A DNA stretch of 51,720 nucleotides from Desulfamplus sp. (GCA_015231615.1 JADGBE010000023.1:1-51720), one strand, 5' to 3'; shown: positions 25,159 to 34,282, numbered from the stretch's first letter. The notes: a model not told the origin generated them from the letters alone. Made by a program: numbers and translations.

Positions 25159-26339
25159 TAACTCTTGATGAACTTTTGGAAAAGGACAAGAAGCGTGAAG
25201 AGGATGGATTTAAACGCAAAATTCGTATTGGTCGCATTGTCAAGCCTATTAGAGGTGGTGGAAAGGAGAAAATTGTAGTTGTTCCAACCACTGTTGAGGA
25301 GAAGTTTGTCCACGATGAAATTCAGCTTGGCACAGAAGATGGAGAAGGCGAACCAAACGGCGGCACAGGTGATGGTGAAGAGGGTGATATAATAGGAGAA
25401 GAGAAAATTCGTCCATCTGAAGAAGGAGAAGGTGAGGGGCAAGGTCAGGGCGATGGAGAGGGACCTGGTCAAGGTTCAGGCGGTGAACATGAATTTGAAT
25501 CAAATGCCTATGAGCTTGGTAAAGTTCTTTCTCAAGACTTTGAGCTTCCAAACCTTGTTGATAAAGGCGGAAAAAGAACTCTTGTAAAATTTACTTATGA
25601 GATGACAGATAAACACAGAGGTTTTGGTCAAATTCTTGATAAAAAAGCCACGTTACGCCGTATTGTTGAGACCAATATAAGTCTTGGCAATATTCCTGAT
25701 GTCTCTGAAATTGACAGTGCCTCATTTATTGTGTCGCCTTCTGATATGATCTACAGGATACTTTCAAGAGAAAAACTGTATGAATCTCAAGCACTTATCT
25801 TTTTTCTTAGAGATTATTCGGGTTCAATGAGCGGTAAACCTACTCAAACTGTAGTATCTCAGCATGTTATGCTTTATTCATGGCTTTTGTATCAATACCA
25901 TAAACAGGTGATTACTCGATTTATTCTGCATGACACTGATGCCCGTGAGGTTGATGATTTTTATAAATATTACTCGTATAAAGTTGCAGGAGGCACAAAG
26001 GTTGCCGCAGCCTACAAAATGGTAAATACTCTTGTTGAAAAAGAGGGGCTTGCAAAAGATTATAATATCTATGTTTTTCACGGCACTGATGGCGATGATT
26101 GGGATACACAAGGCAAAGAGGCGGTTGAAGAATTAAAGAAGATGATCTCATACTCATCACGCATTGGTATCACAGTTGCAAAACATAGTTACTCTAAATC
26201 AAAACCAACAGAGGTAGAAAATTATATAAAGGCATCGGGGTTACTTGAAAAACACCCAAATCATATACGAATGGATGTTATGGACGAAGATGCAGAAGAT
26301 GCAAGAATTATTCAAGGTATTAAAAATCTTATCTCTTAG
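25155..26339 (+). CDS. yeaH: DUF444 / YeaH family protein with VWA-like domain
   Basis: A 394-aa DUF444 protein. The N-terminal part ends in a Gly/Glu-rich disordered stretch (about 55-118, EGEGEGQGQGDGEGPGQGSG). The C-terminal half is a von Willebrand A-like domain with the metal motif DYSGSMSG near residue 220, and later HGTDGDDWD. DUF444 proteins partner PrkA in a conserved stress module. GAGGAGG precedes the start. The start overlaps the stop of the preceding small ORF, so translation may be coupled. No terminator is obvious before the dsrC promoter. Confidence 0.9.
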   Translation: MITLDELLEKDKKREEDGFKRKIRIGRIVKPIRGGGKEKIVVVPTTVEEKFVHDEIQLGTEDGEGEPNGGTGDGEEGDIIGEEKIRPSEEGEGEGQGQGDGEGPGQGSGGEHEFESNAYELGKVLSQDFELPNLVDKGGKRTLVKFTYEMTDKHRGFGQILDKKATLRRIVETNISLGNIPDVSEIDSASFIVSPSDMIYRILSREKLYESQALIFFLRDYSGSMSGKPTQTVVSQHVMLYSWLLYQYHKQVITRFILHDTDAREVDDFYKYYSYKVAGGTKVAAAYKMVNTLVEKEGLAKDYNIYVFHGTDGDDWDTQGKEAVEELKKMISYSSRIGITVAKHSYSKSKPTEVENYIKASGLLEKHPNHIRMDVMDEDAEDARIIQGIKNLIS

Positions 26340-26455
26340 ATATCTTTCTTGGAAAACTAAACTGTAGCCCTAATATATGAACGGCTTGATAAATATCTTA
26401 ACAAAGCTAACTATTAACAGCAAAAAGATTTTTTTTCGACCAACAAATCTACATA

Positions 26456-26484
26456 TTGACAAGAGTATCTGACTAAGATAATGT
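26456..26484 (+). promoter_or_regulatory. Sigma-70-like promoter for dsrC
   Basis: TTGACA at 26456-26461, 17 bases, then TAATGT at 26479-26484. It lies about 95 bases before the dsrC start, which has AGGAGG at 26566-26571. This gives dsrC its own transcription start, separate from the prkA module. Confidence 0.6.
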
Positions 26485-26580
26485 GAAAAATTATTAATTC
26501 TAAAAGATAAGACGGCAAGCTTACTTAATAGAGATACCTTAACAAGGTAATTATTTTTTTAAACAGGAGGTAGTTTTATA

Positions 26581-26898
26581 ATGGCAACCATAGAGATAAA
26601 TGGGACCACTTTTGAAGTTGATGAAGATGGATTTTTGCTTGATTACAAAACTTTTACCAATGATTGGGTTGAGTATGTAAGACAGCAGGAAGGTATTGAA
26701 GAACTTAATGATGAGCATTGGTCAGTAGTTAATGTTCTGCAAGACTATTATGAAAAAAATGGTATTGCTCCAATGGTTCGTGTTCTTTCTAAATTGACTA
26801 AATTCAAGCTAAAACACATATATGAGCTTTTTCCTTCAGGACCTGGTAAAGGTGCCTGTAAAATGGCTGGTCTTCCAAAACCAACCGGATGTGTATGA
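26581..26898 (+). CDS. dsrC: DsrC sulfur-carrier protein of dissimilatory sulfite reduction
   Basis: A 105-aa DsrC. The C-terminal arm GPGKGACKMAGLPKPTGCV holds both redox cysteines: C104, the penultimate residue, and C93 eleven residues earlier. These form the trisulfide with sulfite-derived sulfur. Presence of both separates true DsrC from TusE, which keeps only the last one. DsrC carries sulfur from the sulfite reductase DsrAB to the membrane complex DsrMKJOP. AGGAGG supports the start. The gene has its own promoter and a strong terminator, so it is monocistronic, as is common in sulfate reducers, where it is highly expressed. Confidence 0.97.
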   Translation: MATIEINGTTFEVDEDGFLLDYKTFTNDWVEYVRQQEGIEELNDEHWSVVNVLQDYYEKNGIAPMVRVLSKLTKFKLKHIYELFPSGPGKGACKMAGLPKPTGCV

Positions 26899-26934
26899 TC
26901 CATTCACTTATCTGATATAGTTCTTTTTCTTTAT

Positions 26935-26970
26935 AAAAAAGCCCTGCATATATTATGCGGGGCTTTTTTT
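26935..26970 (+). terminator. Strong Rho-independent terminator of dsrC
   Basis: AAAAAAGCCC-GCATA (26935-26950) pairs with TATGCGGGGCTTTTTT, ending in a run of seven Ts at 26970. The A/T tracts on both sides mean it can also stop transcription from the right. Confidence 0.9.
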
Positions 26971-27005
26971 ATAAAAGAGTTGATGATTTTCCAATTATAG
27001 TATGA

Positions 27006-27488
27006 CTACATAACATCAAGTGCATTAATATCTGGGTGGCTTTTTAATGCCCTTAAAAATTGTTCTGTTCTCTTCACCCACCTTTTGCGGAGAACCGTTG
27101 CTGTATGTTTCATAATAAGATATCCCATGGTGTGATCTTTTTCCATCAGATCCAATAGATCATTTCTGTGTATTACAAAGAGAGTTGCCGTCTCATTACA
27201 TATAGCCGCCGTTGAACGTTCATCTCTATGCAGCAACACAGAAAGCCCAAATGCTTCACCAGCCTCTATAGCACTTACATTAACAAGAATATCCTTTGAT
27301 ATTTTCTGTTCAAGAAGAATCTGTCCCGAATTGACAAGATAAAAATTTTCAGCGGGGTCCCCTTCATTAAATATGATCTCACGATTTTCAACTTGAAGCA
27401 CCTCTGTTATGGCAATAATTTTTTCAAGCATCTCATCAGTGAGAAACTGCATAAATTCATTTTTTTTCAAATCTGATTTTTTTATCAT
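27006..27488 (-). CDS. Cyclic-nucleotide-binding domain protein (Crp-type sensor without HTH)
   Basis: A 160-aa protein with one cNMP-binding beta-roll (about 15-135): FNEGDPAENFYLVNSGQILL, then IEAGEAFGLSVLLHRDERST, the latter being the phosphate-binding cassette region. No helix-turn-helix follows the sensor domain; the C-terminus is a short helix (KRWVKRTEQFLRALK). It is therefore unlikely to be a classical transcription factor and may regulate a partner protein. It lies 92 bases after the last Mrp subunit on the same strand and may be part of that operon, though nothing proves that it controls the antiporter. Confidence 0.82.
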   Translation of the reverse strand: MIKKSDLKKNEFMQFLTDEMLEKIIAITEVLQVENREIIFNEGDPAENFYLVNSGQILLEQKISKDILVNVSAIEAGEAFGLSVLLHRDERSTAAICNETATLFVIHRNDLLDLMEKDHTMGYLIMKHTATVLRKRWVKRTEQFLRALKSHPDINALDVM

Positions 27489-27580
27489 CTCAACTTGATC
27501 CTTATAATTATTTTATAAATCTACACTCCGACTCCTACACTTAATTCAGGAGAAAAAGAATAATTCTAATTTAAGCATGA

Positions 27581-29356
27581 TCACAAAAACATATATAAAA
27601 CAACAATAAATAGGCCAGCAAAAGCTGCATAGATACCTACAGGAGATGTGCCATTTCTAAAAGAAGATGATATAGACTGTTCATATTTCTCCTTTCTATC
27701 TAAATTGCTTAAAATAGGATATAATATAAAACGTGTTAAATTTGTAATTGGCTCTAATGCAAATCTGTTCACAGCTCGAGTAAAGTCTTTAACAATAATC
27801 TGATCAAGATAACTATTTAGTCCGTTAAAAATTCTTGAAATCACAAAGTTCAATACACGAATAGGTTTACGGTAAAACCAATCTGTATCTATATTTATTG
27901 CTCTAATTTCAGCAGGATAATATCCAGACTTAAGAAGCAGGTAAAACGCTAAAATGCCAAATGTTAATAATTGCAACTGCCCCACAACATGGGCTGACGT
28001 ATAAGGGATATATTCCACCGGGTAAGGCAGAATATTGTATAAAGGCTGGGGATATATACCTATAAAAACACACAAAAATGCAGCAATTCCCATAGCAATA
28101 AGCATGTTCAACGGCGGCTCTTTTGCACGTATACCAGAGTCATGGCTAAAAAATGTAAAATAAGGGACTTTAATTCCCGCATGGGCAATAACACCTGCAG
28201 ATGCAAATTGCAGCATCAGCCAAATAGCTGCCATGTGCCCCTCACCAGCAGCACTTATGATCAAAGACTTGCTGACAAACCCACTAAACAGAGGGAACGC
28301 AGATATAGAAGCCGCTCCTATCAAACAAAATATACAGGTTAAAGGCATAGTTCTGTATAGTCCGCCAATCTCTGTACATTTAATTTTACCAGTAACATGA
28401 AGAACAGACCCCGCAGCCATGAATAACAAAGCCTTGTAGAGAATATGAGAAAATGCGTGGGCTACAGTGCCATTAATAGCAAGTTGTGTTCCTATGCCTA
28501 CTCCACACATCATAAATCCTACCTGATTTATCAGACTATAGCCTAATACTCGGCGAATATCATTTTCAATTTCTGCATAAAATACAGGTAAAATAGTCAT
28601 AAAAGCACCTAACCATATTAGCAGTTCTGCTCCAGGAAAAATTCTTGCCATCACATAAACAGCACTTTTGGTAGTAAAAGCACTCAAAAATACAGCACCA
28701 GTTACAGTTGCCTCAGGATAGGCATCTTTAAGCCAAGGGTGCAGGGGCGGAATAGCAGCATTCACTGCAATTCCAATAAATATAAGCCATGTTGATAAGC
28801 TGCTAAGGCTCATATTAACTATTGTCATTGAGCCAGTATCATTAATATAAAGTATAATACCTGCTAATAGAAATAGACCTCCGATAACATGTATTAATAT
28901 ATAACGAAATGCAGCAGATTGAGATTCGTTTGTACGTCTTGCAAGAATAAGGAATGTAGAAGCAACAGCCATAAATTCCCAAAAAATGTAAAGTGTAAGT
29001 AAATCACCAGCAAAAGTAACGCCTAATGCACTTCCTGCATAAATAAATCCAGAAACATGCTGTAGATCATCCTCAACTTTTAGGGCAAATATAACTGCAA
29101 TAAATGATATTATAATGAAAATATATCCAAAAGGTAAACTTAGCCGATCTACATGCCCAAAAACAAGATCATACTCCATAAATCTAATTACCCAATGATT
29201 TCCTTCAGGTACTCGAAGCAAAGTTATAAATGCAAGCAGAGGAAGACTCAACATAAGTGCAGATTTAAATTTGCCTTTTAACAGGGGAATAAAAAGAGAA
29301 CCAATAATAAAAATTAATCCAGGTGGAAAACCCGCGGTCAAAATATGGTTAATCAT
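27581..29356 (-). CDS. Mrp/Nuo-type proton-translocating antiporter subunit (third MrpD-like protein)
   Basis: A 591-aa polytopic membrane protein of the ND2/4/5-MrpA/D family, with about 14-15 helices. Typical elements are LLTLYIFWEFMAVASTFLIL (TM5 glutamate), HPWLKDAYPEATVTGAVFLS, and HAFSHILYKALLFMAAGSVL (channel histidine and lysine). It carries a C-terminal extension of about 120 residues with a final membrane helix. It starts 8 bases inside the preceding small membrane-protein gene. It forms part of the minus-strand mnh operon and would move protons or Na+ across the inner membrane. Confidence 0.88.
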   Translation of the reverse strand: MINHILTAGFPPGLIFIIGSLFIPLLKGKFKSALMLSLPLLAFITLLRVPEGNHWVIRFMEYDLVFGHVDRLSLPFGYIFIIISFIAVIFALKVEDDLQHVSGFIYAGSALGVTFAGDLLTLYIFWEFMAVASTFLILARRTNESQSAAFRYILIHVIGGLFLLAGIILYINDTGSMTIVNMSLSSLSTWLIFIGIAVNAAIPPLHPWLKDAYPEATVTGAVFLSAFTTKSAVYVMARIFPGAELLIWLGAFMTILPVFYAEIENDIRRVLGYSLINQVGFMMCGVGIGTQLAINGTVAHAFSHILYKALLFMAAGSVLHVTGKIKCTEIGGLYRTMPLTCIFCLIGAASISAFPLFSGFVSKSLIISAAGEGHMAAIWLMLQFASAGVIAHAGIKVPYFTFFSHDSGIRAKEPPLNMLIAMGIAAFLCVFIGIYPQPLYNILPYPVEYIPYTSAHVVGQLQLLTFGILAFYLLLKSGYYPAEIRAINIDTDWFYRKPIRVLNFVISRIFNGLNSYLDQIIVKDFTRAVNRFALEPITNLTRFILYPILSNLDRKEKYEQSISSSFRNGTSPVGIYAAFAGLFIVVLYMFL

Positions 29357-29630
29357 AATATCTCTCGTCCCTTTTTGTAAATAATCTCAAAAGTTTGGCA
29401 ATAAAAATTACCATTACACAGGCAACAAATCCAAATACAGCATAAAATGAATGCCAATCTTCCCATGGAAAATGACCATGTTTATGGATAAAAAAATCCG
29501 CGACAAATAGTATAACAAGTAAGCTAAAAAAGAATGTAAGTACTATTTTAACATTTTGTGGCTTGTCAAATATATATGTCCTGCTGTTATCTGTTATCTG
29601 TTTATCTTTTTCCATAATTTTAAATTCCAT
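29349..29630 (-). CDS. Small two-helix membrane protein in the Mrp operon
   Basis: About 93 aa from ATG 29630 (TTG at 29639 is an upstream alternative). Two hydrophobic helices cover about 28-48 (VKIVLTFFFSLLVILFVADF) and 65-83 (FYAVFGFVACVMVIFIAKLL), joined by a His/Trp-rich loop (HKHGHFPWEDWHSF). It lies between the 41-aa protein and the last MrpD-like gene and overlaps the latter by 8 bases, which argues that it is a real subunit or assembly factor. I do not recognise a named family. Confidence 0.7.
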   Translation of the reverse strand: MEFKIMEKDKQITDNSRTYIFDKPQNVKIVLTFFFSLLVILFVADFFIHKHGHFPWEDWHSFYAVFGFVACVMVIFIAKLLRLFTKRDERYYD

Positions 29631-29645
29631 TAAAATCAAAATAAG

Positions 29646-29771
29646 TTATAAAGAGCTGATAAAAATGACTGCAAGATAGATAAGACTTACAGTAAAAGAG
29701 ACAAAAAAGATTGTCTTATACCCTGGAACAGCTTCATAAGAGATTATTTCATACTTCTCTTCTTCATTCAT
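29646..29771 (-). CDS. 41-aa single-helix membrane protein in the Mrp operon
   Basis: A 41-codon ORF between two operon genes. It starts with ATG at 29771 and ends with TAA at 29648-29646. The N-terminal half is acidic and soluble (MNEEEKYEIISYEAVPG); the second half is one hydrophobic helix (TIFFVSFTVSLIYLAVIFI). GGAGG lies about 10 bases before the ATG, overlapping the end of the upstream gene, so the two may be coupled. Small single-helix subunits are common in ion-pumping complexes. No family is recognised. Confidence 0.65.
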   Translation of the reverse strand: MNEEEKYEIISYEAVPGYKTIFFVSFTVSLIYLAVIFISSL

Positions 29772-29777
29772 TATTTT

Positions 29778-31262
29778 TTACCCTCCCATAATTGTTGAGA
29801 CAGCAAGTGAGGCAAGTTTTAAAAAAGGCTGCGGATAGAAAAATAGCAAGATAGAAATTGAGGCAGTTATAACTAAAGGAACAACACACCATAGTGGAGC
29901 CTCTTCAACTTTATCTTCAAATAACATCTGATCTTCACTACAGAAAAAAGCATTGTAAAACACTGGAAAAAAGTAAGCAGCGTTTAAAAAAGAACTACCA
30001 AGAAGCACAAAGAGAAAAATAAGATTTCCTGATTCAATAGTACCAAGTACAAGATACCATTTACTAATAAATCCACCGCATGGTGGAAATCCCACAACGC
30101 TTAAAGAGCCTATAAGAAACGCTGTCATTGTAATTGGCATTCTTCTGCCAATGCCCTTCATTTGGCTTATATACTTAACTCCAGTTGCACAAAATATTGC
30201 CCCAGCACAGAAAAAGAGCGTTATTTTACCAAATGCGTGCATCGCGATATGGAGCATTCCGCCTGTCATACCAGATTTTGACAATAGAGCTACCCCAAGC
30301 ACAATATAAGATAATTGCCCAATTGTTGAAAAAGCAAGCCGTCTTTTTAATTCATCTTGAGACAGAGCAATTAAAGAGGCAATAATAATTGTAAATGATG
30401 CAATAACACATACTATTGTGCTGATATTAAAATCAGCAAGAACAGAAGTTCCTATAATACCAGTAAATACTCTTACTACGCTAAAAGCTCCTACTTTCAC
30501 AACTGCCACAGCATGTAACAAGGCACTTACTGGAGTTGGGGCAACCATTGCTGCTGGAAGCCAAGAGTGCATTGGCATAATTCCAACCTTAGCAAAGCCA
30601 AACAAAAACATCATTGAGATCATTAACGCAAGACCTGAATTTATATGACCTGCCATCACTCCGTGAGGAGCAAAATCAAGTGTACCAGTAAAGTGATAGG
30701 TTATCATCATTGCCGGTAGGGCAAAACCTATTGAACCGCCAAGTATGTAAAATAGATATTTTCTACCAGAGCTTCTTGCCTCTTTATCTTGATGGTGGGT
30801 AACTAAAGGAAATGTTGCAAGAGAGAGAATCTCATAGAAAATATAGAGGGTCAGAAGGTTTGCAGAAAAAGCAACTCCAATAGTTGCTGAAATAGCTGCT
30901 GCAAAAAAGGAGAAATAACGGGTTTGGCTATGTTCGTCTAATGAACGCATATAGCCTATTGAATAGATAGAGGTTACAATCCACAAAGATGATGCAACTA
31001 AAGCAAAGAGCATTCCAAAGGCATCTACCCTAAAACTTATTCCAATATCAGGAAACACCTGAAAAAGAGTAAAACTTACTACTTTTCCGTCTAAGATAAG
31101 CGGCAACATTGAGAGAATAATCAACAGCTTGATTCCTGCTGCAACTAATGTCCATGTTTCCCGAATATTTTGAGTTCTGCTTGAAATAATACCGGGAATT
31201 GCTAAAAGAGAGATGAGAACGGCAAAAACAGGTTTTATAGAGAATACAGTTTCCATTAACAT
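29778..31262 (-). CDS. mnhD: Mrp-type antiporter subunit D-like protein (second copy)
   Basis: A 494-aa MrpD/NuoM-type membrane protein with 14 helices. Diagnostic segments are LLTLYIFYEILSLATFPLV (TM5 glutamate), PMHSWLPAAMVAPTPVSALL with HAVAVVKVGAFSVVRVF, and MHAFGKITLFFCAGAIF. PPCGGFISKWYLVLGTIESG is the common TM12 region. It is one of three such subunits in the operon. AAGGGG lies upstream of the start. Confidence 0.9.
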   Translation of the reverse strand: MLMETVFSIKPVFAVLISLLAIPGIISSRTQNIRETWTLVAAGIKLLIILSMLPLILDGKVVSFTLFQVFPDIGISFRVDAFGMLFALVASSLWIVTSIYSIGYMRSLDEHSQTRYFSFFAAAISATIGVAFSANLLTLYIFYEILSLATFPLVTHHQDKEARSSGRKYLFYILGGSIGFALPAMMITYHFTGTLDFAPHGVMAGHINSGLALMISMMFLFGFAKVGIMPMHSWLPAAMVAPTPVSALLHAVAVVKVGAFSVVRVFTGIIGTSVLADFNISTIVCVIASFTIIIASLIALSQDELKRRLAFSTIGQLSYIVLGVALLSKSGMTGGMLHIAMHAFGKITLFFCAGAIFCATGVKYISQMKGIGRRMPITMTAFLIGSLSVVGFPPCGGFISKWYLVLGTIESGNLIFLFVLLGSSFLNAAYFFPVFYNAFFCSEDQMLFEDKVEEAPLWCVVPLVITASISILLFFYPQPFLKLASLAVSTIMGG

Positions 31263-31349
31263 ATGCTGATATAACCCCTTAAAAAAGCTGATAACTCCTT
31301 AAAAATGTAAAATAAATTTTTGACAATTAAAGCAGTCTTTAAAAAAATA

Positions 31350-32942
31350 CTAAATAATAGCTGCCGGGATAACAAAATCAATAATATTGGCAACAATTGT
31401 TCCAGAATAGAGTCCTAAAATAACCAACATAATAGATACCGCAATAAAAGGTATCAGCATCTCAAGAGGTGCCTCTTTAACTACCCCGTTATGTTTTGTA
31501 GTTTCATAATGTTCATCATGATGATCCTGATGATGGTGGAGAAGAGTGTTATGGCTGTGATGGTAAACGTGATCATGATTGTGTTCTTTAAAAGGCTCAA
31601 AATGTGCAATCTCTAATATTCTAAAAAAAAGAACGGCATTAACAAGTGAACTAAAAATTAACGCTGCAACAAACATATATTGTCCAGCAGCAATACCGCC
31701 TGAAATTAAATACCATTTGCTGAAAAAACCGCATGTTGGAGGTACTCCAACCACAGAAAGTGCTGCAAGAGTGAAGCCTGCCATAGTAAAAGGCATTTTT
31801 CCAAACATTCCTTTTAAACTATCCCGCGAATCTTCTCCTGTTTTCCATAAAAATATTCCAGCAGCCATAAATAGTGCAAGAGTCATAGCAGCATCATTTA
31901 CTATATGAAGAATTGCACCTGAAATACCGATCCGGTTACCAAGAAAAAATCCGCCTACCATGTATCCTACTTCAGCAATAATTATATAGCAAAGCATCCG
32001 CTTATAATCTTTTTGGGCAAGTGCGGACAACGAACCAAAAAAGATTGTTATAATTGCTAACCAGACCATAAACTCACTAATTTTTAGATAATTAAATGTA
32101 TATTCAGGTGAAAATAGAGTAAGGCAGATTCTAATCATAATATAAATAGTTACTTTAGTGGTAAGAGGTGCTATTAAGCCTGCAGAAACATTTGAACAAT
32201 CTGAATAAGCATTAGGAAGCCACCCATGTAGAGGAAATATAGCCATTTTAATTAAAAGACCTGCCATACAGATTATAAATGCAAAAAGAATAATAGAAGA
32301 GTTCATCATAGTAGGAATAATTGATGCAATGTCTGCTATATTTAAAGAACCCGTAGCAATATAGAGATAGCCAACTCCTAGAAGATAGAAAGTAGCTCCA
32401 ATTGTTCCAAGAAATAGATAGTTTAAAGTAGCAAGAGGTGATCTGTTACTGCCAAGACCAATAAGAGCATAACCTGACAATGATGCAATTTCCATCAAAA
32501 CATAAAGATTAAAAGCATCTCCAGTAGCAGTCATGCCAATCAAACCAGAAGTGAAAAGAAGATATAGTGAATTAAATGCCCCTTCTTTATTTCTAAATTC
32601 TGTTTCAATATTTTTTCTGTTTGAAATAAAATTTAGAAATGCTGCTGATGTTATAACAAGTAAAATCAAGGCACTTAAATGATCAATAATATAAACTATA
32701 CCCATAGGAGCTGCCCAGCCAGCCATTCTATATTCAATAACTATTCCTGTCTCTACAACCTGCATAATAAGAATTATAGATGATATAAAAGATATAAAAA
32801 GAGCAGCAGCAGCAATTAGAAAAGGGGTTTTTCGATTGAATAGACCAGACGCTGCCGCAAGAAGAGATGCAAGAAGAGGTGTGATAATTATTATAGCAGG
32901 AAGATCAGGAAGAAATGTAAAGATAGTAGTAAAAAAGGTCAT
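31350..32942 (-). CDS. mnhD: Mrp-type antiporter subunit D with His-rich insertion
   Basis: A 530-aa MrpD/NuoN-type membrane protein with LYVLMEIASLSGYALIGLG (TM5 glutamate), FPLHGWLPNAYSDCSNVSAG and PPTCGFFSKWYLISGGIAAG. Between helices near residues 452-483 lies an unusual His/Asp-rich loop (HNHDHVYHHSHN, then HHHQDHHDEH), a candidate metal- or proton-binding insertion. AAGGAG precedes the start. It follows mnhC directly, as in Mrp and Mbh operons. Confidence 0.9.
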   Translation of the reverse strand: MTFFTTIFTFLPDLPAIIIITPLLASLLAAASGLFNRKTPFLIAAAALFISFISSIILIMQVVETGIVIEYRMAGWAAPMGIVYIIDHLSALILLVITSAAFLNFISNRKNIETEFRNKEGAFNSLYLLFTSGLIGMTATGDAFNLYVLMEIASLSGYALIGLGSNRSPLATLNYLFLGTIGATFYLLGVGYLYIATGSLNIADIASIIPTMMNSSIILFAFIICMAGLLIKMAIFPLHGWLPNAYSDCSNVSAGLIAPLTTKVTIYIMIRICLTLFSPEYTFNYLKISEFMVWLAIITIFFGSLSALAQKDYKRMLCYIIIAEVGYMVGGFFLGNRIGISGAILHIVNDAAMTLALFMAAGIFLWKTGEDSRDSLKGMFGKMPFTMAGFTLAALSVVGVPPTCGFFSKWYLISGGIAAGQYMFVAALIFSSLVNAVLFFRILEIAHFEPFKEHNHDHVYHHSHNTLLHHHQDHHDEHYETTKHNGVVKEAPLEMLIPFIAVSIMLVILGLYSGTIVANIIDFVIPAAII

Positions 32943-32985
32943 AATATTATTAACTCCTTAAACTTTATAGAACTCTTGCTTTTTA

Positions 32986-33387
32986 TTAAGCTCTTATCTT
33001 TTTATTAATCTCATCTTCTTCAAGAGTGCCATATTCTTGATATACCTTAATAGCAAGAGCAAGAGCAACACCAAGTGTTGCAACACCAACAACAATTGCA
33101 GTCAGCATAAGAACATGTGGAAGCGGATTGATATAATCAACGGCTTTAGCAGCAGGTTCAATAATACTATTATGCCCATCTCCATAAATTATTATAGGAA
33201 TTGTCCCCCCGGTTTTATAACCTATAGATACATAGAAAAGTATAACAGCTGTTTGAAAAATAACCATTCCCACGATCTTTTTAACAAGGTTATTTTTTAC
33301 AATCATAGCATAAAGCCCAACCATAAGAAGAATCACATAAGCCCAATAGTTTGCTTTAGCAGCAATAAAAGAAAGTATCTGTTCCAT
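32986..33387 (-). CDS. mnhC: Mrp antiporter subunit C (NuoK-like)
   Basis: A 133-aa protein with three hydrophobic helices: AYVILLMVGLYAMIVKNNLV, then VGMVIFQTAVILFYVSIGY, and PLPHVLMLTAIVVGVATLGVALALAIKV. This is the MrpC/NuoK pattern. The order mnhB-mnhC-mnhD is the family standard. Length is close to the usual 110-120 aa. Confidence 0.9.
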   Translation of the reverse strand: MEQILSFIAAKANYWAYVILLMVGLYAMIVKNNLVKKIVGMVIFQTAVILFYVSIGYKTGGTIPIIIYGDGHNSIIEPAAKAVDYINPLPHVLMLTAIVVGVATLGVALALAIKVYQEYGTLEEDEINKKIRA

Positions 33388-33457
33388 ATATTATATAATA
33401 TCCTTCAATATAAAAACCACTATCCTTAAATTAAGGATAGTGGCAGCGGTTCAAATA

Positions 33458-34282
33458 TCACAATCCTTCGTCCTGTTTTCCGGCAGAAGAAAGGTTGTAA
33501 TAAATCCATATCATTACAGCCATGACAGTTACTGCTACTCCAATTTCAACAATAAAAATTCCATGCGATCTTGCCATTATTCTATCTGTTCCAAGCAAAG
33601 GCGATAAAAAATTATAATTTAGAAAATGTTCGCCTATCATCATGCATAAAGCTCCGGTACCCGCATAAATAAATACACCGGCCGCACTGAATAAAGCAGC
33701 TGTTTTTTCTCCAAAACGCTTGATAGCAGCTCTTAAGTTCCCTGAAATGGCAAATAAAATTACAGACGCACCTAAAACTACACCGCCTTGAAATCCACCT
33801 CCAGGGCTATAGTGTCCGTGTGCTACAACATAGAGTGCAAATATCTGAATAAAATGTATTAAGAGACGACATGTGAAGTTAATTATAAGATCATAAGGAA
33901 CCCAATTTGAGTCAATTCGTTTGAAAACATCTGACTTTTGAGGATATTTATCTCCCTCAAATCTTAGTGTAACCCCTGTAGGTTCATGTAAATAATAGCG
34001 ACTTTTAACCTCTCTCTTTGGAATCCTTAAAAGTAAAAAGCAGGCAAGTCCAGCGGTAAGAATAACCGTTGTTTCAAACATTGTGTCATATCCTCTATAG
34101 TCAGCAAGGATAGCTGTAACCACATTTGGAACTGCGGTATCTTTTAAGGTGTTTTCAATAAAATATGGGGAGAGATGTAGAGAAGCAGGAGAGTTGGCAT
34201 CTCCAAAATCAGGAAAATCTGATGTAAAAAATAAAAGCAGTCCGCCACAAAATAAAACAGTTATTTGTCCAAGCGTTTTCAT
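33458..34282 (-). CDS. mnhB: Fused MbhE-like / MrpB (MnhB) subunit
   Basis: A 274-aa membrane protein that seems to join two subunits. Residues 1-90 resemble MbhE or the tail of MrpA (VVTAILADYRGYDTMFETTV). Residues 125-265 are MnhB, with HGHYSPGGGFQGGVVLGASV. The soluble linker of about 45 residues (EVKSRYYLHEPTGVTLRFEG) lies between. In Mbh-type complexes these are separate proteins. AGGATAG supports the start. Confidence 0.85.
   Translation of the reverse strand: MKTLGQITVLFCGGLLLFFTSDFPDFGDANSPASLHLSPYFIENTLKDTAVPNVVTAILADYRGYDTMFETTVILTAGLACFLLLRIPKREVKSRYYLHEPTGVTLRFEGDKYPQKSDVFKRIDSNWVPYDLIINFTCRLLIHFIQIFALYVVAHGHYSPGGGFQGGVVLGASVILFAISGNLRAAIKRFGEKTAALFSAAGVFIYAGTGALCMMIGEHFLNYNFLSPLLGTDRIMARSHGIFIVEIGVAVTVMAVMIWIYYNLSSAGKQDEGL

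Noticed and set aside
26372..26467. 31-codon ORF between DUF444 and dsrC
   Set aside because: No ribosome binding site, low-complexity AT-rich, and it overlaps the dsrC promoter.
26581..26898. TusE instead of DsrC
   Set aside because: Both C-terminal cysteines (C93, C104) are present, which is characteristic of DsrC.
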